A DNA stretch of 64,000 nt from an uncultured Candidatus Melainabacteria bacterium. Lineage in GTDB: Bacteria > Cyanobacteriota > Vampirovibrionia > Gastranaerophilales > Gastranaerophilaceae. The DNA lies in assembly GCA_934754775.1 (NCBI GenBank), contig CAKVIM010000008.1:1-64000 (forward strand). Reading direction: 5' to 3'. The position numbers were made by a program, and so were the translations under genes. Shown in pieces: positions 1 to 7,297 of this stretch (position 1 is its first letter; every line of letters starts with the position of its first letter). The notes below the pieces were generated by a model. The model saw only the letters and a list, made by a program, of their open reading frames with translations, did no database searches and was not told the DNA's origin.

Positions 1-373
1 CAACAACTTTCTTAGTTAAAGCAATGTTTTCTTCCAATGGGAATCTGCTACCGTCGATCATAACAGATGAGAAACCACCGTCGATACAAGCTTTACAAAT
101 TTCAAAATCAGCACCGTGATCTAGGTGTAAAGCGATAGGTACAGTAGTTGTAGCTAAAGCAGCTTCTACCAACTTGATAAGGTAAGTTTGGTTAGCGTAT
201 TTTCTAGCACCAGCTGAAACTTGAAGAATGATTGGTGATTGTGTTTCTTCAGCAGCTTCTGCAATACCTTGCAAAATTTCCATGTTGTTAACGTTGTAAG
301 CACCAATAGCGTAACCGCCTTCTAATGCTTTTTTGAACATTTCGCTTGTTCCAACTAATTTTCTTTCACTCAT
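1..373 (-). CDS. fba: Fructose-bisphosphate aldolase, class II (5' part, cut by window edge)
   Basis: Zinc-dependent aldolase of glycolysis and gluconeogenesis, splitting fructose 1,6-bisphosphate into DHAP and glyceraldehyde 3-phosphate in the cytoplasm. The visible N-terminal 124 residues begin MSERKLVGTSEMFKKA and contain the class II signature GAYNVNNME near residue 22 and the zinc-region motif ALHLDHGAD near residue 78, followed by GGFSSVMIDGS. The ATG at 371-373 is preceded by a strong ribosome binding site (AAAGGAG on the minus strand, about 379-385). The 3' end lies beyond position 1. The family assignment is secure; the total length cannot be seen. Confidence 0.95.
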   Translation of the reverse strand, partial: MSERKLVGTSEMFKKALEGGYAIGAYNVNNMEILQGIAEAAEETQSPIILQVSAGARKYANQTYLIKLVEAALATTTVPIALHLDHGADFEICKACIDGGFSSVMIDGSRFPLEENIALTKKVV

Positions 374-529
374 TTGAGTTCTCCTTTTCTATAACATGTG
401 GAAGCTCTTAAGTCTTGCCTGCTTAAAGGTTTTCTCCCTCTTAAGCTCCCTATTTTAATATGTGTTTTTATATTGATTTATACCCTTGAAATTACTACAA
501 AAAGGATAAAAAGTAAAGGGTGGATTTTC

Positions 530-766
530 TTTTCCCTTACGGGCTGAACCTCACCCCACCCCTCTCCGTTTAGAGAGGGAGTCTGCTAAAGTTGTTAATT
601 GGTATTAATCTTAGCTCTTCTCTAAAATGAGGTTTATGCCTATTTGAATTAACATATCCTGCGTTCCCTCTCCAGTTGGAGATTTTCGCTTCACTTCCCA
701 ACCAGTAGTTAAGCCTACAAGTATGGAAGTGTGGTGTAAAAGGGTGAGGTTCAGCCCGCAAAGGGA
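530..766. repeat. R1 inverted-repeat element (MITE-like), copy 1
   Basis: Two arms of about 24 bases at 534-556 and 742-765 are near-perfect reverse complements (consensus CCCTTRCGGGCTGAACCTC followed by ACCC). The roughly 185 bases between them hold a small hairpin (CCCTCTC/GAGAGGG near 559-581) and no credible gene. The same arm sequence recurs near 8779-8988, 18982-19011 and 46425-46450, so this is a mobile or amplified non-coding repeat. It sits between the fba leader and the SRP RNA gene. Bases 374-529 hold the fba leader and nothing else recognisable. Confidence 0.75.
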
Positions 767-774
767 AATTTTTC

Positions 775-819
775 ATAATAAACGGGCGAAATCGGTTTCC
801 GATTTCGCCCGTTTATTAT
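775..819 (-). terminator. Terminator of SRP RNA gene
   Basis: A perfect 21-bp stem with a 3-nt loop (arms 775-795 and 799-819). On the minus strand the GC-rich core is followed by a T-rich end. It lies directly after the 3' end of the SRP RNA. The symmetry means it could also stop plus-strand transcripts. Confidence 0.8.
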
Positions 820-820
820 A

Positions 821-1076
821 CCGTACCACTACCTATCGAAACACATTCAAATCGATTTTGCTTAGAGAATCTCCCTTTCAGAATTATAATACCCGCAAGG
901 GTTACCTTAGTGCTGCTATGTCTCCATCCTGACACGGTTCGATATCTTACGCCACCATAATCTGAACTATCAACAACCCTATAAACATAGGCGATTATCC
1001 TGCACCCCTCACAGTAGGCTCTGCACCTCGCAATCACTTCGAGTCGAGAGAACGCTACGTCCCCGTGGAGTACGGC
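821..1076 (-). ncRNA. ffs: Signal recognition particle RNA, large bacterial type with Alu domain
   Basis: SRP RNA binds Ffh (encoded here at 48302-49690) and targets nascent membrane and secreted proteins to the membrane. On the minus strand the helix 8 core reads GTCAGG, then a short stem capped by a GAGA tetraloop, then AGCAGC, the invariant Ffh-binding asymmetric loop. The 5' part matches the Alu domain of long SRP RNAs (GCCGTACT, then GGGGACGTAGCG, later TTGCGAGGTGC). The first bases (GCCGTAC) pair with the last (GTACGG), closing the molecule at about 256 nt. It has its own promoter at 1084-1112 and a terminator at 775-819. An open frame over the same bases is an artefact of the RNA gene. 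Confidence 0.93.
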
Positions 1077-1083
1077 AATGCTT

Positions 1084-1112
1084 ATTGTAACATACAAACT
1101 ATCTGATTACAA
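1084..1112 (-). promoter_or_regulatory. Promoter of SRP RNA gene
   Basis: On the minus strand TTGTAA (1107-1112) and TACAAT (1084-1089) are separated by exactly 17 nt. Transcription would start 7-8 nt downstream, matching the RNA 5' end near 1076. The -35 box lies inside the last codons of the upstream peptidase gene. Confidence 0.8.
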
Positions 1113-1944
1113 GTTGTTTGCCGCTAAGCGAACATTTTGCTCCAATCGGAATTGTGACTTTCTCTTTATTGTGTGTAATTTGAAACCCGCTCGCAATAGG
1201 TATATTTAGTCTTCCTGCAAGTTCTTTAAAATATTCATCCAACCAAAAATCGTTTCCGCAATCCAAAAAATCTCCGAGAATAATTCCTTTGCAGTGACTT
1301 TTAAACTTCTCAATATTTATTAATTGCTGAAACATTTTATCAATTTTATAAACAGGCTCGTTTAAATCTTCTGTGAAGAATATAAAATCTTCCTGCGAAA
1401 TAAAATCCAGTCCGCAAAGTGATACTACCGTTGCGAGGTTTCCGCCCCAGATAATTCCTTCTGCGGAGCCGTCTTTATAAATTTTATCTCCAAAGAAAAC
1501 TAATTTTTCGCCATTAATGGCTTTCATGAAATTTTGATAATTGCTCTCTAATGGCTCTTGTGCAAAATCGCTTGTTGCCATTGGTCCATGGTATGTAACA
1601 AGCCCTGTTTTTTTGTAAATCATAAGTAAAAGTGCTGTAACATCAGAGTACCCGCAGAAAATTTTTTGGTTGTTCTTGATGACATCATAATCAATTTCGT
1701 TAACTAATCTGATTGCACCATAACCGCCTCTTGCTGCCATAATAATATCAATTCCGGGGTCATTAAAGAATTTGATTAACTCTTCTAATTTCTTTTTATC
1801 AGAGCCAGCAAGATAACGTTCTTTATCAAAGATATTTTCAGAAAGCTTAACATTGAAGCCTTTTGCTTCAAAATAAGCTTTAGCATTAAGAATTTTTTCT
1901 TTTTCGCAAACTCCAGAAAGAGCGATTATGCTAATAGTTTTCAT
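1099..1944 (-). CDS. LD-carboxypeptidase, peptidase family S66
   Basis: Serine peptidase of the LdcA/MccF family, 281 aa, a usual length. LdcA members remove the terminal D-alanine from muramoyl tetrapeptides during peptidoglycan recycling; MccF members instead cleave microcin C-type peptides. The catalytic triad is visible: Ser100 in GYSDVTAL, Glu192 in FFTEDLNEP, His258 in QITHNKEKVTIPIG. No signal peptide, so it is cytoplasmic, consistent with recycling. It has no ribosome binding site; a TATAAT box at 1951-1956 ends 6 nt before the ATG, suggesting a leaderless mRNA. The SRP RNA promoter overlaps its 3' end. LdcA versus MccF function cannot be settled here. Confidence 0.88.
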   Translation of the reverse strand: MKTISIIALSGVCEKEKILNAKAYFEAKGFNVKLSENIFDKERYLAGSDKKKLEELIKFFNDPGIDIIMAARGGYGAIRLVNEIDYDVIKNNQKIFCGYSDVTALLLMIYKKTGLVTYHGPMATSDFAQEPLESNYQNFMKAINGEKLVFFGDKIYKDGSAEGIIWGGNLATVVSLCGLDFISQEDFIFFTEDLNEPVYKIDKMFQQLINIEKFKSHCKGIILGDFLDCGNDFWLDEYFKELAGRLNIPIASGFQITHNKEKVTIPIGAKCSLSGKQLVIR

Positions 1945-1950
1945 AAAATA

Positions 1951-1956
1951 ATTATA
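1951..1956 (-). promoter_or_regulatory. -10 box for leaderless S66 peptidase gene
   Basis: Minus-strand TATAAT ending 6 nt before the ATG at 1944. There is no Shine-Dalgarno sequence between them. Confidence 0.55.
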
Positions 1957-2051
1957 TTATTTTTGTTAATATTTGTAAATGTTTTTATATACAACGCAAT
2001 TTTTTAAATTTTGAAACGTTATTATATATATAAGTTGAAAAGGATATGACT

Positions 2052-2306
2052 ATGCACATACCAGGATTAGAACAGAATTATCAATATGGCAATTATGGTC
2101 AAGGCACTAAGGTTCCTTTTGGCGGGTTAACAGTTCAGCCTCGTGTAACCCCAACCCCTTCCGTTGACAACCAGTATGGAATTTCAATTCCGCAAAACCA
2201 TTCTTATACATCAGATGAAGCTGGTAATAAGATTGCAACAGGACAAGATGGTGTCGGATTGGCTCACAAGGATGCTAAAGACTATAATCTTATGTTGATT
2301 GCGTAA
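2052..2306 (+). CDS. Small hypothetical protein
   Basis: 84 aa, no family recognised. It is Gln-, Tyr-, Gly- and Pro-rich in the N-terminal half (MHIPGLEQNYQYGNYGQG, then KVPFGGLTVQP), with no signal peptide or membrane segment. An in-frame ATG lies at 2046, but the purine-rich site AAAAGGA (2038-2044) is too close to it and is 7 nt from the ATG at 2052, so 2052 is preferred. A strong terminator follows within 15 nt, so it is a single-gene unit. The lack of domains and the aromatic, low-complexity N-terminus recall the short lineage-specific proteins elsewhere in this window, such as the one at 39131. Confidence 0.6.
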   Translation: MHIPGLEQNYQYGNYGQGTKVPFGGLTVQPRVTPTPSVDNQYGISIPQNHSYTSDEAGNKIATGQDGVGLAHKDAKDYNLMLIA

Positions 2307-2318
2307 ATTTAAAGAATT

Positions 2319-2363
2319 AAAAAAGCGGTCGGTTTGGCTTAGCCAAACCGACCGCTTTTTATT
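2319..2363. terminator. Bidirectional terminator
   Basis: Near-perfect palindrome of about 20 bp per arm, with A-rich and T-rich flanks, between convergent genes at 2052-2306 and 2371-3696. It can serve both. Confidence 0.85.
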
Positions 2364-2370
2364 GAAAAAT

Positions 2371-3696
2371 TTATTCTATAACATCTCCGTAATTTTCCGG
2401 ATTATTTAATAAATCGTAGTTGATTTCATTTTCGTTATCAGCGATAGCTGCTGCTACAACTGCGTCAGAAGTTACGTTCAATAGAGTCCTCATCATATCT
2501 GTTATTCTTTCGATTGTGAATAAGAATGCAAAACCTGCAACCAGTTGTTCAGGACTCAAGCCCATGCCGTTAAGAACAAGGGCAATTGTGATTAAGCCTG
2601 CTCCAGGGATACCGGCACAAGTAGAAGATGCAACGATTGCTAACACTGCAATTTGGATAACAAGGAATGGAGTTAGAGCAACGCCGTATGCTTGTGCCAA
2701 GAATATTACGGCGATAGTTTGAAGCATTGCTGTTCCGTCCATGTTTAGAGTTGCACCAAGCGGAAGAACAAAGCTTGAAACTTTGTGAGAAATGCCTCTT
2801 TTTTCGCAGCAAGCGATTGTTAGAGGAAGTGTTGCAGAAGAGCTTGCTGTTCCGAAAGCGACCATCATTGCTTCTGCCATAGCTGCATAAAGCATCATAA
2901 CAGGTACTTTGGAGAATATCTTTAGGAATATCGGATATACGACAAAGAATTGGATTGCAAACCCGAGAGCCAGAACTCCTAAGTATTTTGAGATACTCAT
3001 AAATATATCAATACCGAAAGATGAAACAGCGACTGCAGTTAGGGCAAATACACCAGGGGCCGCAAAGCACATAATCCAATCTGTAATCTTCATTGTAGCT
3101 GCGAATATTGATTCGAAGAAGCTTACGAATGGTCTGTTGATGTCACCGACTTTTGCAAGAGCAACTGAGAAAATCAGTGCGAATACAATGATTGGAACCA
3201 TATCACCGCTAGCAATTGATGATAGAGGATTTTTAGGGATAAACCCTAATATTATATTAAGCAGGTTGCCTTTTTGAGCTTCAATTGTAGCAGCGACTTG
3301 AGCTTGAATGTCTGCTGCTGTGTCAATATTTATGTAATGAGCTGCTCCAAGTCCCGGTTTAAGCAATAGAGCTAATGCTCCACCGATTGTAACTGCCATT
3401 ACAGTGATTATTGTGTAGTAAAAAATCATTTTGGTGCCGAGTTTGCCGAGCTGCTTGCTGTCGCCAATGCTTGTAATTCCGATTACTATAGCCGAAATAA
3501 CGAGCGGTATAACTACCATTTGAATAAGCCTAATGAACACTTGTCCAATGAAGGTCAATGTTGTCATCAGAAACGGACTAGGTTCTCTGTGAAGCCAAAT
3601 TCCGACCAGCACACCGAGAACAAGTCCGGCAAAAATGTGCCAATTTCTTTTTAAACCCAGCCCAAGTGCGATTAACACCTGCATGTGAAATTTCAT
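2371..3696 (-). CDS. Dicarboxylate/amino acid:cation symporter (DAACS family)
   Basis: Inner-membrane symporter of the GltP/DctA/SstT fold, 441 aa, full length. The re-entrant hairpin motif SSSATLPLT (near residue 285) and the substrate/cation motif NMDGTA (near residue 320) are intact, as is the C-terminal NVTSDAVVAA. The likely substrate is glutamate, aspartate or a C4-dicarboxylate coupled to sodium or protons; the sequence alone does not decide. An upstream in-frame ATG would add 21 residues, but the ATG at 3694-3696 has a ribosome binding site (AGAGGA, 6 nt spacing), so the shorter form is chosen. It is transcribed alone. Confidence 0.92.
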   Translation of the reverse strand: MKFHMQVLIALGLGLKRNWHIFAGLVLGVLVGIWLHREPSPFLMTTLTFIGQVFIRLIQMVVIPLVISAIVIGITSIGDSKQLGKLGTKMIFYYTIITVMAVTIGGALALLLKPGLGAAHYINIDTAADIQAQVAATIEAQKGNLLNIILGFIPKNPLSSIASGDMVPIIVFALIFSVALAKVGDINRPFVSFFESIFAATMKITDWIMCFAAPGVFALTAVAVSSFGIDIFMSISKYLGVLALGFAIQFFVVYPIFLKIFSKVPVMMLYAAMAEAMMVAFGTASSSATLPLTIACCEKRGISHKVSSFVLPLGATLNMDGTAMLQTIAVIFLAQAYGVALTPFLVIQIAVLAIVASSTCAGIPGAGLITIALVLNGMGLSPEQLVAGFAFLFTIERITDMMRTLLNVTSDAVVAAAIADNENEINYDLLNNPENYGDVIE

Positions 3697-3778
3697 ATAA
3701 AATCCTCTCATATACTTATATAACTCAATTATTCTACTATTTTTAGGGGCAAAAGTCAATCAGGTTAAACCTCTAAGA

Positions 3779-4270
3779 TTATTTGCCTAATATATTTTCT
3801 CCAGAAATTTTTTCACCTTTGATTATGTATTTTGCATGTTCAGATTTCATCAAATGATTGTCAACGAGTGAAAAAGACTCTAAGGTAAGGTCGTTGATTC
3901 CCGAAAAGCTGCTTTCTGAAAGCCTTAGCGTTACTGTGTCTGTTAAAACCTTGTTATCATATGGAGATTTTTTTGAGAACACAATTAAGTTTCCTTCTAC
4001 CGAACGGATTGATATATTTGCCGTTGCACCGCTAAAAGGATTTGAGAGTGTAATTTTGTCACCTTCTCGAGAAAGCGTCCAAAAATCCGTGCTTGCAGGT
4101 TTAAAGGTTCCGTAACTGTTGGTGTTATCTAATTTTGCACTGACTCTCCAACTCCCGTAAAATGTTTTTGGAATCTCGTTGATGGAAACACCTGCATTAA
4201 GCGTAAATTCTTCTGCGGAAGCGGATAAAATTGTGAAAAATGATATTAATAGGATTAAAAATTTCTTCAT
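3779..4270 (-). CDS. Exported hypothetical protein
   Basis: 163 aa with a clear signal peptide (MKKFLILLISFFTILSASA, cleavage likely before EEF). The mature part is predicted beta-rich and polar (FYGSWRVSAKLDN, later DFWTLSREGDKITLSNPFSG). No family is recognised; the pattern of alternating strands with a GSW motif could fit a lipocalin-like or similar barrel, which is only a guess. It lies downstream of the TonB-like gene but has its own extended -10 promoter directly at the ATG and no ribosome binding site. Confidence 0.7.
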   Translation of the reverse strand: MKKFLILLISFFTILSASAEEFTLNAGVSINEIPKTFYGSWRVSAKLDNTNSYGTFKPASTDFWTLSREGDKITLSNPFSGATANISIRSVEGNLIVFSKKSPYDNKVLTDTVTLRLSESSFSGINDLTLESFSLVDNHLMKSEHAKYIIKGEKISGENILGK

Positions 4271-4276
4271 AAAATA

Positions 4277-4285
4277 ATTATAACA
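4277..4285 (-). promoter_or_regulatory. Extended -10 promoter, leaderless start
   Basis: Minus-strand TGTTATAAT (TG, one base, TATAAT) ends 6 nt before the ATG at 4270, placing the transcript start at or next to the start codon. Confidence 0.65.
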
Positions 4286-4311
4286 ATTATTGAGAAAAAG
4301 TCATCCGCTAT

Positions 4312-4653
4312 TTACTTCATAAACTTTAATACAACTTGTGTGTTGACTCCGTCCCCCGGAAATTTCGCAGGTAAAGGCTTGTACGGAGCCCCTGCTTTTA
4401 CTGCGTTAAGTACGGATGCGTCAGCATTTTTGTTTGTTGAGTTGACGATAAACGGTTCGCTTATTTCACCGTTCTTTTTTACTTTGAATTGGACAGTTAC
4501 TTCATAATCGGCATTTGCTTTGTACGGAATCCAGTTTTTGTGTACAGCATTCGGAAGATATTCAAAATATTGGTTCAAATTTTGGATGGTAGCTTCTTCT
4601 GCTATTGCAGCAGGTATAAGTAATAAACTTAAAAATACAAAAAACTTTTTCAT
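4312..4653 (-). CDS. Exported TonB C-terminal-like protein
   Basis: 113 aa: signal peptide (MKKFFVFLSLLLIPAAIA, cleavage before EEA) followed directly by a TonB C-terminal-type domain (YEVTVQFKVKKNGEISEPFIV, a long residue run split here as YEVTVQFKVKKNGEI and SEPFIV; then SVLNAVKAGAPYKPLP). Ordinary TonB is anchored in the inner membrane and has a Pro-rich spacer; both are missing. It is therefore probably a soluble periplasmic relative rather than an energy transducer, perhaps like the TolA/TonB-fold domains that bind outer-membrane partners. It begins 10 nt after alr and is likely co-transcribed with it. Confidence 0.72.
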   Translation of the reverse strand: MKKFFVFLSLLLIPAAIAEEATIQNLNQYFEYLPNAVHKNWIPYKANADYEVTVQFKVKKNGEISEPFIVNSTNKNADASVLNAVKAGAPYKPLPAKFPGDGVNTQVVLKFMK

Positions 4654-4663
4654 GATTTTGTTC

Positions 4664-5785
4664 CTATCGTACGTAAACTCTCGGTAATCTTACTTTTAGT
4701 CTGCAAGTTAACTCGTAATTAATAGTATCTAATATTTCAGCCCAACTATCAAGTGTCAAGTCTGAATCGTCCAATAATGTAACAACATCGCCGACTTTTG
4801 CATCTATGTCACCTAAATCAAACATCATTTGATCCATTGTGATGTTTCCGATTTGTCTGATTTTTTGCCCGTTGACTTTACCCCAAATCTTGTTAGACAA
4901 ACCTCTTGAAACTCCGTCAGCGTAACCTATTGGAATTGTTGCAACTCTTGTTGGTTCGTAGGCAACAAATTTGTGCGAATAACTTACTCCTTCGCCTTCT
5001 TTGACCTCGTGAATATTAGTGATACGTCCTTTCAAACCCATTATCTGTTTAACTTTTGGCTTGTAGTTGTAATGTGGCGGAAGGTCAGGATAAAGCCCGT
5101 AAAGTGAAATTCCTACACGAACCATGTTTGATTCAATATTGTAGGCAAAAGTTGCTGCTGTGTTTTGGATGTGCAGTAACAAGTTTTTTTTGTCAATGTT
5201 ATCAATAACACTATGCCAACGGTCAATTTGCTTTTGGGCTTCGGTTTCTTCTTCTGCGGAAGCAAGATGAGTAAATACTCCGTCAAACTTTAGATAATCA
5301 GCTTTTTGTACCTGATTTATGTATTCGACTGCATCCTCAGAACGTACACCAATTCTGTTCATGCCGGTATCGATTTTGACATGAACCTTTGGACGAATTC
5401 CTGTGCGTTCAAAGACTTCTTTGCAAGCTTTTAAGTGGTCTTGGTTGAAAATAGAGAACGCAATATCATTTTGTGCGGCGGATTCGATTGCCCAAAGAGG
5501 AATCGCACCGACAACAAGTATAGGACATTTTATATTAACTGCTCTCAAGTCTAAACCTTCGTCTACGGATGAGACTCCGAGTGCGTCAACGCCTGAAGCT
5601 AACATTGTTTGAGCTATCATAGAAGCACCATGCCCGTATGCATCAGCTTTTACTATAGCTAAAAACTTCTTATCTGTAGGGATTCCCTTTTTGATTTCGA
5701 TAATATTTTGTGCCAAAGATTCTAAGTTTATTTCAACCCATGCGTCTTTGTGAATATTAACATTTGATTGTCTTACGTTTTTCAT
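4664..5785 (-). CDS. alr: Alanine racemase
   Basis: PLP enzyme making D-alanine for peptidoglycan, cytoplasmic. 373 aa, normal length. The PLP lysine is Lys46 in IVKADAYGHG; the second catalytic residue is the Tyr in GEGVSYSHKF (near residue 270); MNRIGVR and the C-terminal GNITMDQMMFDLGD are conserved family segments. It lies 50 nt downstream of miaB with a short GAAGG site before the ATG. The hairpin in the miaB-alr gap may influence read-through. Confidence 0.95.
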   Translation of the reverse strand: MKNVRQSNVNIHKDAWVEINLESLAQNIIEIKKGIPTDKKFLAIVKADAYGHGASMIAQTMLASGVDALGVSSVDEGLDLRAVNIKCPILVVGAIPLWAIESAAQNDIAFSIFNQDHLKACKEVFERTGIRPKVHVKIDTGMNRIGVRSEDAVEYINQVQKADYLKFDGVFTHLASAEEETEAQKQIDRWHSVIDNIDKKNLLLHIQNTAATFAYNIESNMVRVGISLYGLYPDLPPHYNYKPKVKQIMGLKGRITNIHEVKEGEGVSYSHKFVAYEPTRVATIPIGYADGVSRGLSNKIWGKVNGQKIRQIGNITMDQMMFDLGDIDAKVGDVVTLLDDSDLTLDSWAEILDTINYELTCRLKVRLPRVYVR

Positions 5786-5808
5786 GCTGCCTTCTGCTTC
5801 TTTGTTCT

Positions 5809-5833
5809 AGTAGGTTGGGCATTCCTGCCCAAC
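5809..5833. repeat. R4 short hairpin repeat, copy 1
   Basis: GTTGGGCA-TTCC-TGCCCAAC, an 8-bp stem with 4-nt loop, preceded by AGTAG. The same 25 bases with one change occur at 19065-19088. It falls in the 50-nt gap between miaB and alr. Confidence 0.7.
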
Positions 5834-5835
5834 AT

Positions 5836-7152
5836 TTATTTTTGAATCATTTCACCGTTTAAGTACCAAGTTCTTGCTCTTGTGATTTTGACGTTGACGA
5901 ACTCGCCCGTAATATCTTTGTCGTAAGGAATGTGGACAATTTTATTGTTACGGGTTCTACCTGTGATAACATTTTTGCCGTTTCTTGTTTCAAATTTTTC
6001 AATCAAAACTTCTAATTCTCTTCCGACGTATTTTTGATTAGATTTTAAACAGCACTCTCTGTTGTGTTCGTTTAGTCTTGCAAGTCTTTCGGTTTTGACA
6101 TCTTCCGGTACATATAAATCAACCCATTTGGCAGCAACGGTTCTTTCCCTAGGAGAATAAGCTGCAGTGTTTGAATAGTCTAATTCCAACTCTGTCATTG
6201 CTTTCAAAGTGTTTTGGAATTGTTCTTCTGTTTCACCGGGGAAACCTGCGATGAAGTCGCTTGTGATTGTTACGTCCGGAATACGGCTTCTTAAATTGTC
6301 GCAAATCTTTTTGTAGGTTGCGTAATCATATCTTCTGTTCATTTTCTTCAGGATATAATCATCGCCGGATTGCATTGGAATGTGGAAGTATTCGCAAACT
6401 TTATCCAACTCAATTACTGTGCTGATAAGTTCTTCCGTTATATCAGTAGGATATGAGGTTACAAATCTTATTCTGAAATTCCCTTCAAGTGCGTTAACCT
6501 GTCTTAAAAGCCATGAAAGGTTCTGATGCGGCTCTAAATCTTTTCCGTAAGAGTCTACATTTTGTCCGAGGAGTGTAATTTCCTTAAATCCTTCGCTCAA
6601 AGCTTTTTTTGCTTCATTGAGGATTAATTCAGGCTTTCTGGAGCGTTCACGACCTCTTGTGTATGGAACAATACAATATGTGCAGAAATTGTTACACCCT
6701 TCCATAATCGGAATCCACGCATTAATGCTTTTGACACGGTTGATTTGAATGTCGCTTTCTTCAAAAGGTTTTTCTTCTGTAGAAACTATTCTTTCTCCGG
6801 CTTCAATTCTTTTTACTAAGTTTGGAAGCTCGTACAATCTTTGTGTGCCTAAAACTAAATCAACATAAGGAGCTCGTCTGAATAAATCTTTGCCAGCTTG
6901 TTGTGCAACGCAGCCTGCAAAAACGATTTTTAAATCCGGCTTTCTCTTTTTCCATTTTCCCCAAACTCCTATTGCACTGTAGGCTTTGTCCTCAGAAAGC
7001 TGTCTTATTGAACAAGTGTTGATGATAAGCATATCGGCTTCTTTGGGCTCTAAAGTTTGAGTATAGCCGCAATGCTCCAACATCCCGAACATACGTTCCG
7101 CATCGGATTTATTCATTTGGCAACCTAATGTTTCTATATATACTTTTTTCAT
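5836..7152 (-). CDS. miaB: tRNA-2-methylthio-N6-dimethylallyladenosine synthase
   Basis: Radical SAM methylthiotransferase modifying A37 of tRNAs that read UNN codons. 438 aa with the standard three parts: an N-terminal UPF0004 domain with cluster cysteines (TLGCQMN, NTCSIR, FAGCVAQQ), the radical SAM motif CNNFCTYC near residue 155, and a C-terminal TRAM domain. The segment IVPYTRGRERSR is typical of MiaB and separates it from MtaB and RimO. A GAGGA ribosome binding site precedes the ATG. It heads the miaB-alr-TonB-like run. Confidence 0.95.
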   Translation of the reverse strand: MKKVYIETLGCQMNKSDAERMFGMLEHCGYTQTLEPKEADMLIINTCSIRQLSEDKAYSAIGVWGKWKKRKPDLKIVFAGCVAQQAGKDLFRRAPYVDLVLGTQRLYELPNLVKRIEAGERIVSTEEKPFEESDIQINRVKSINAWIPIMEGCNNFCTYCIVPYTRGRERSRKPELILNEAKKALSEGFKEITLLGQNVDSYGKDLEPHQNLSWLLRQVNALEGNFRIRFVTSYPTDITEELISTVIELDKVCEYFHIPMQSGDDYILKKMNRRYDYATYKKICDNLRSRIPDVTITSDFIAGFPGETEEQFQNTLKAMTELELDYSNTAAYSPRERTVAAKWVDLYVPEDVKTERLARLNEHNRECCLKSNQKYVGRELEVLIEKFETRNGKNVITGRTRNNKIVHIPYDKDITGEFVNVKITRARTWYLNGEMIQK

Positions 7153-7297
7153 GTTTCCTCGCTAATTGTCTGATGTTTCTATTCTAATACAAAAGTAAAA
7201 TTGTTACATTTATTAACCCTAAATAAATCCTGTTTATATTATTATTTTAATAAGAAATGTAAATAGCGGAAAACGCTTCATTAGATAAGGAGGAAAG

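Noticed and set aside
570..932. Open frames 570-776 and 723-932
   Set aside because: They lie across the R1 inverted repeat and the SRP RNA region, have no ribosome binding sites and read as low-quality peptide.
816..1097. 93-codon open frame on the minus strand
   Set aside because: It coincides with the SRP RNA gene; helix 8 core, Alu domain and terminal pairing explain the sequence, and the translated peptide is Arg/Cys-rich without any family.
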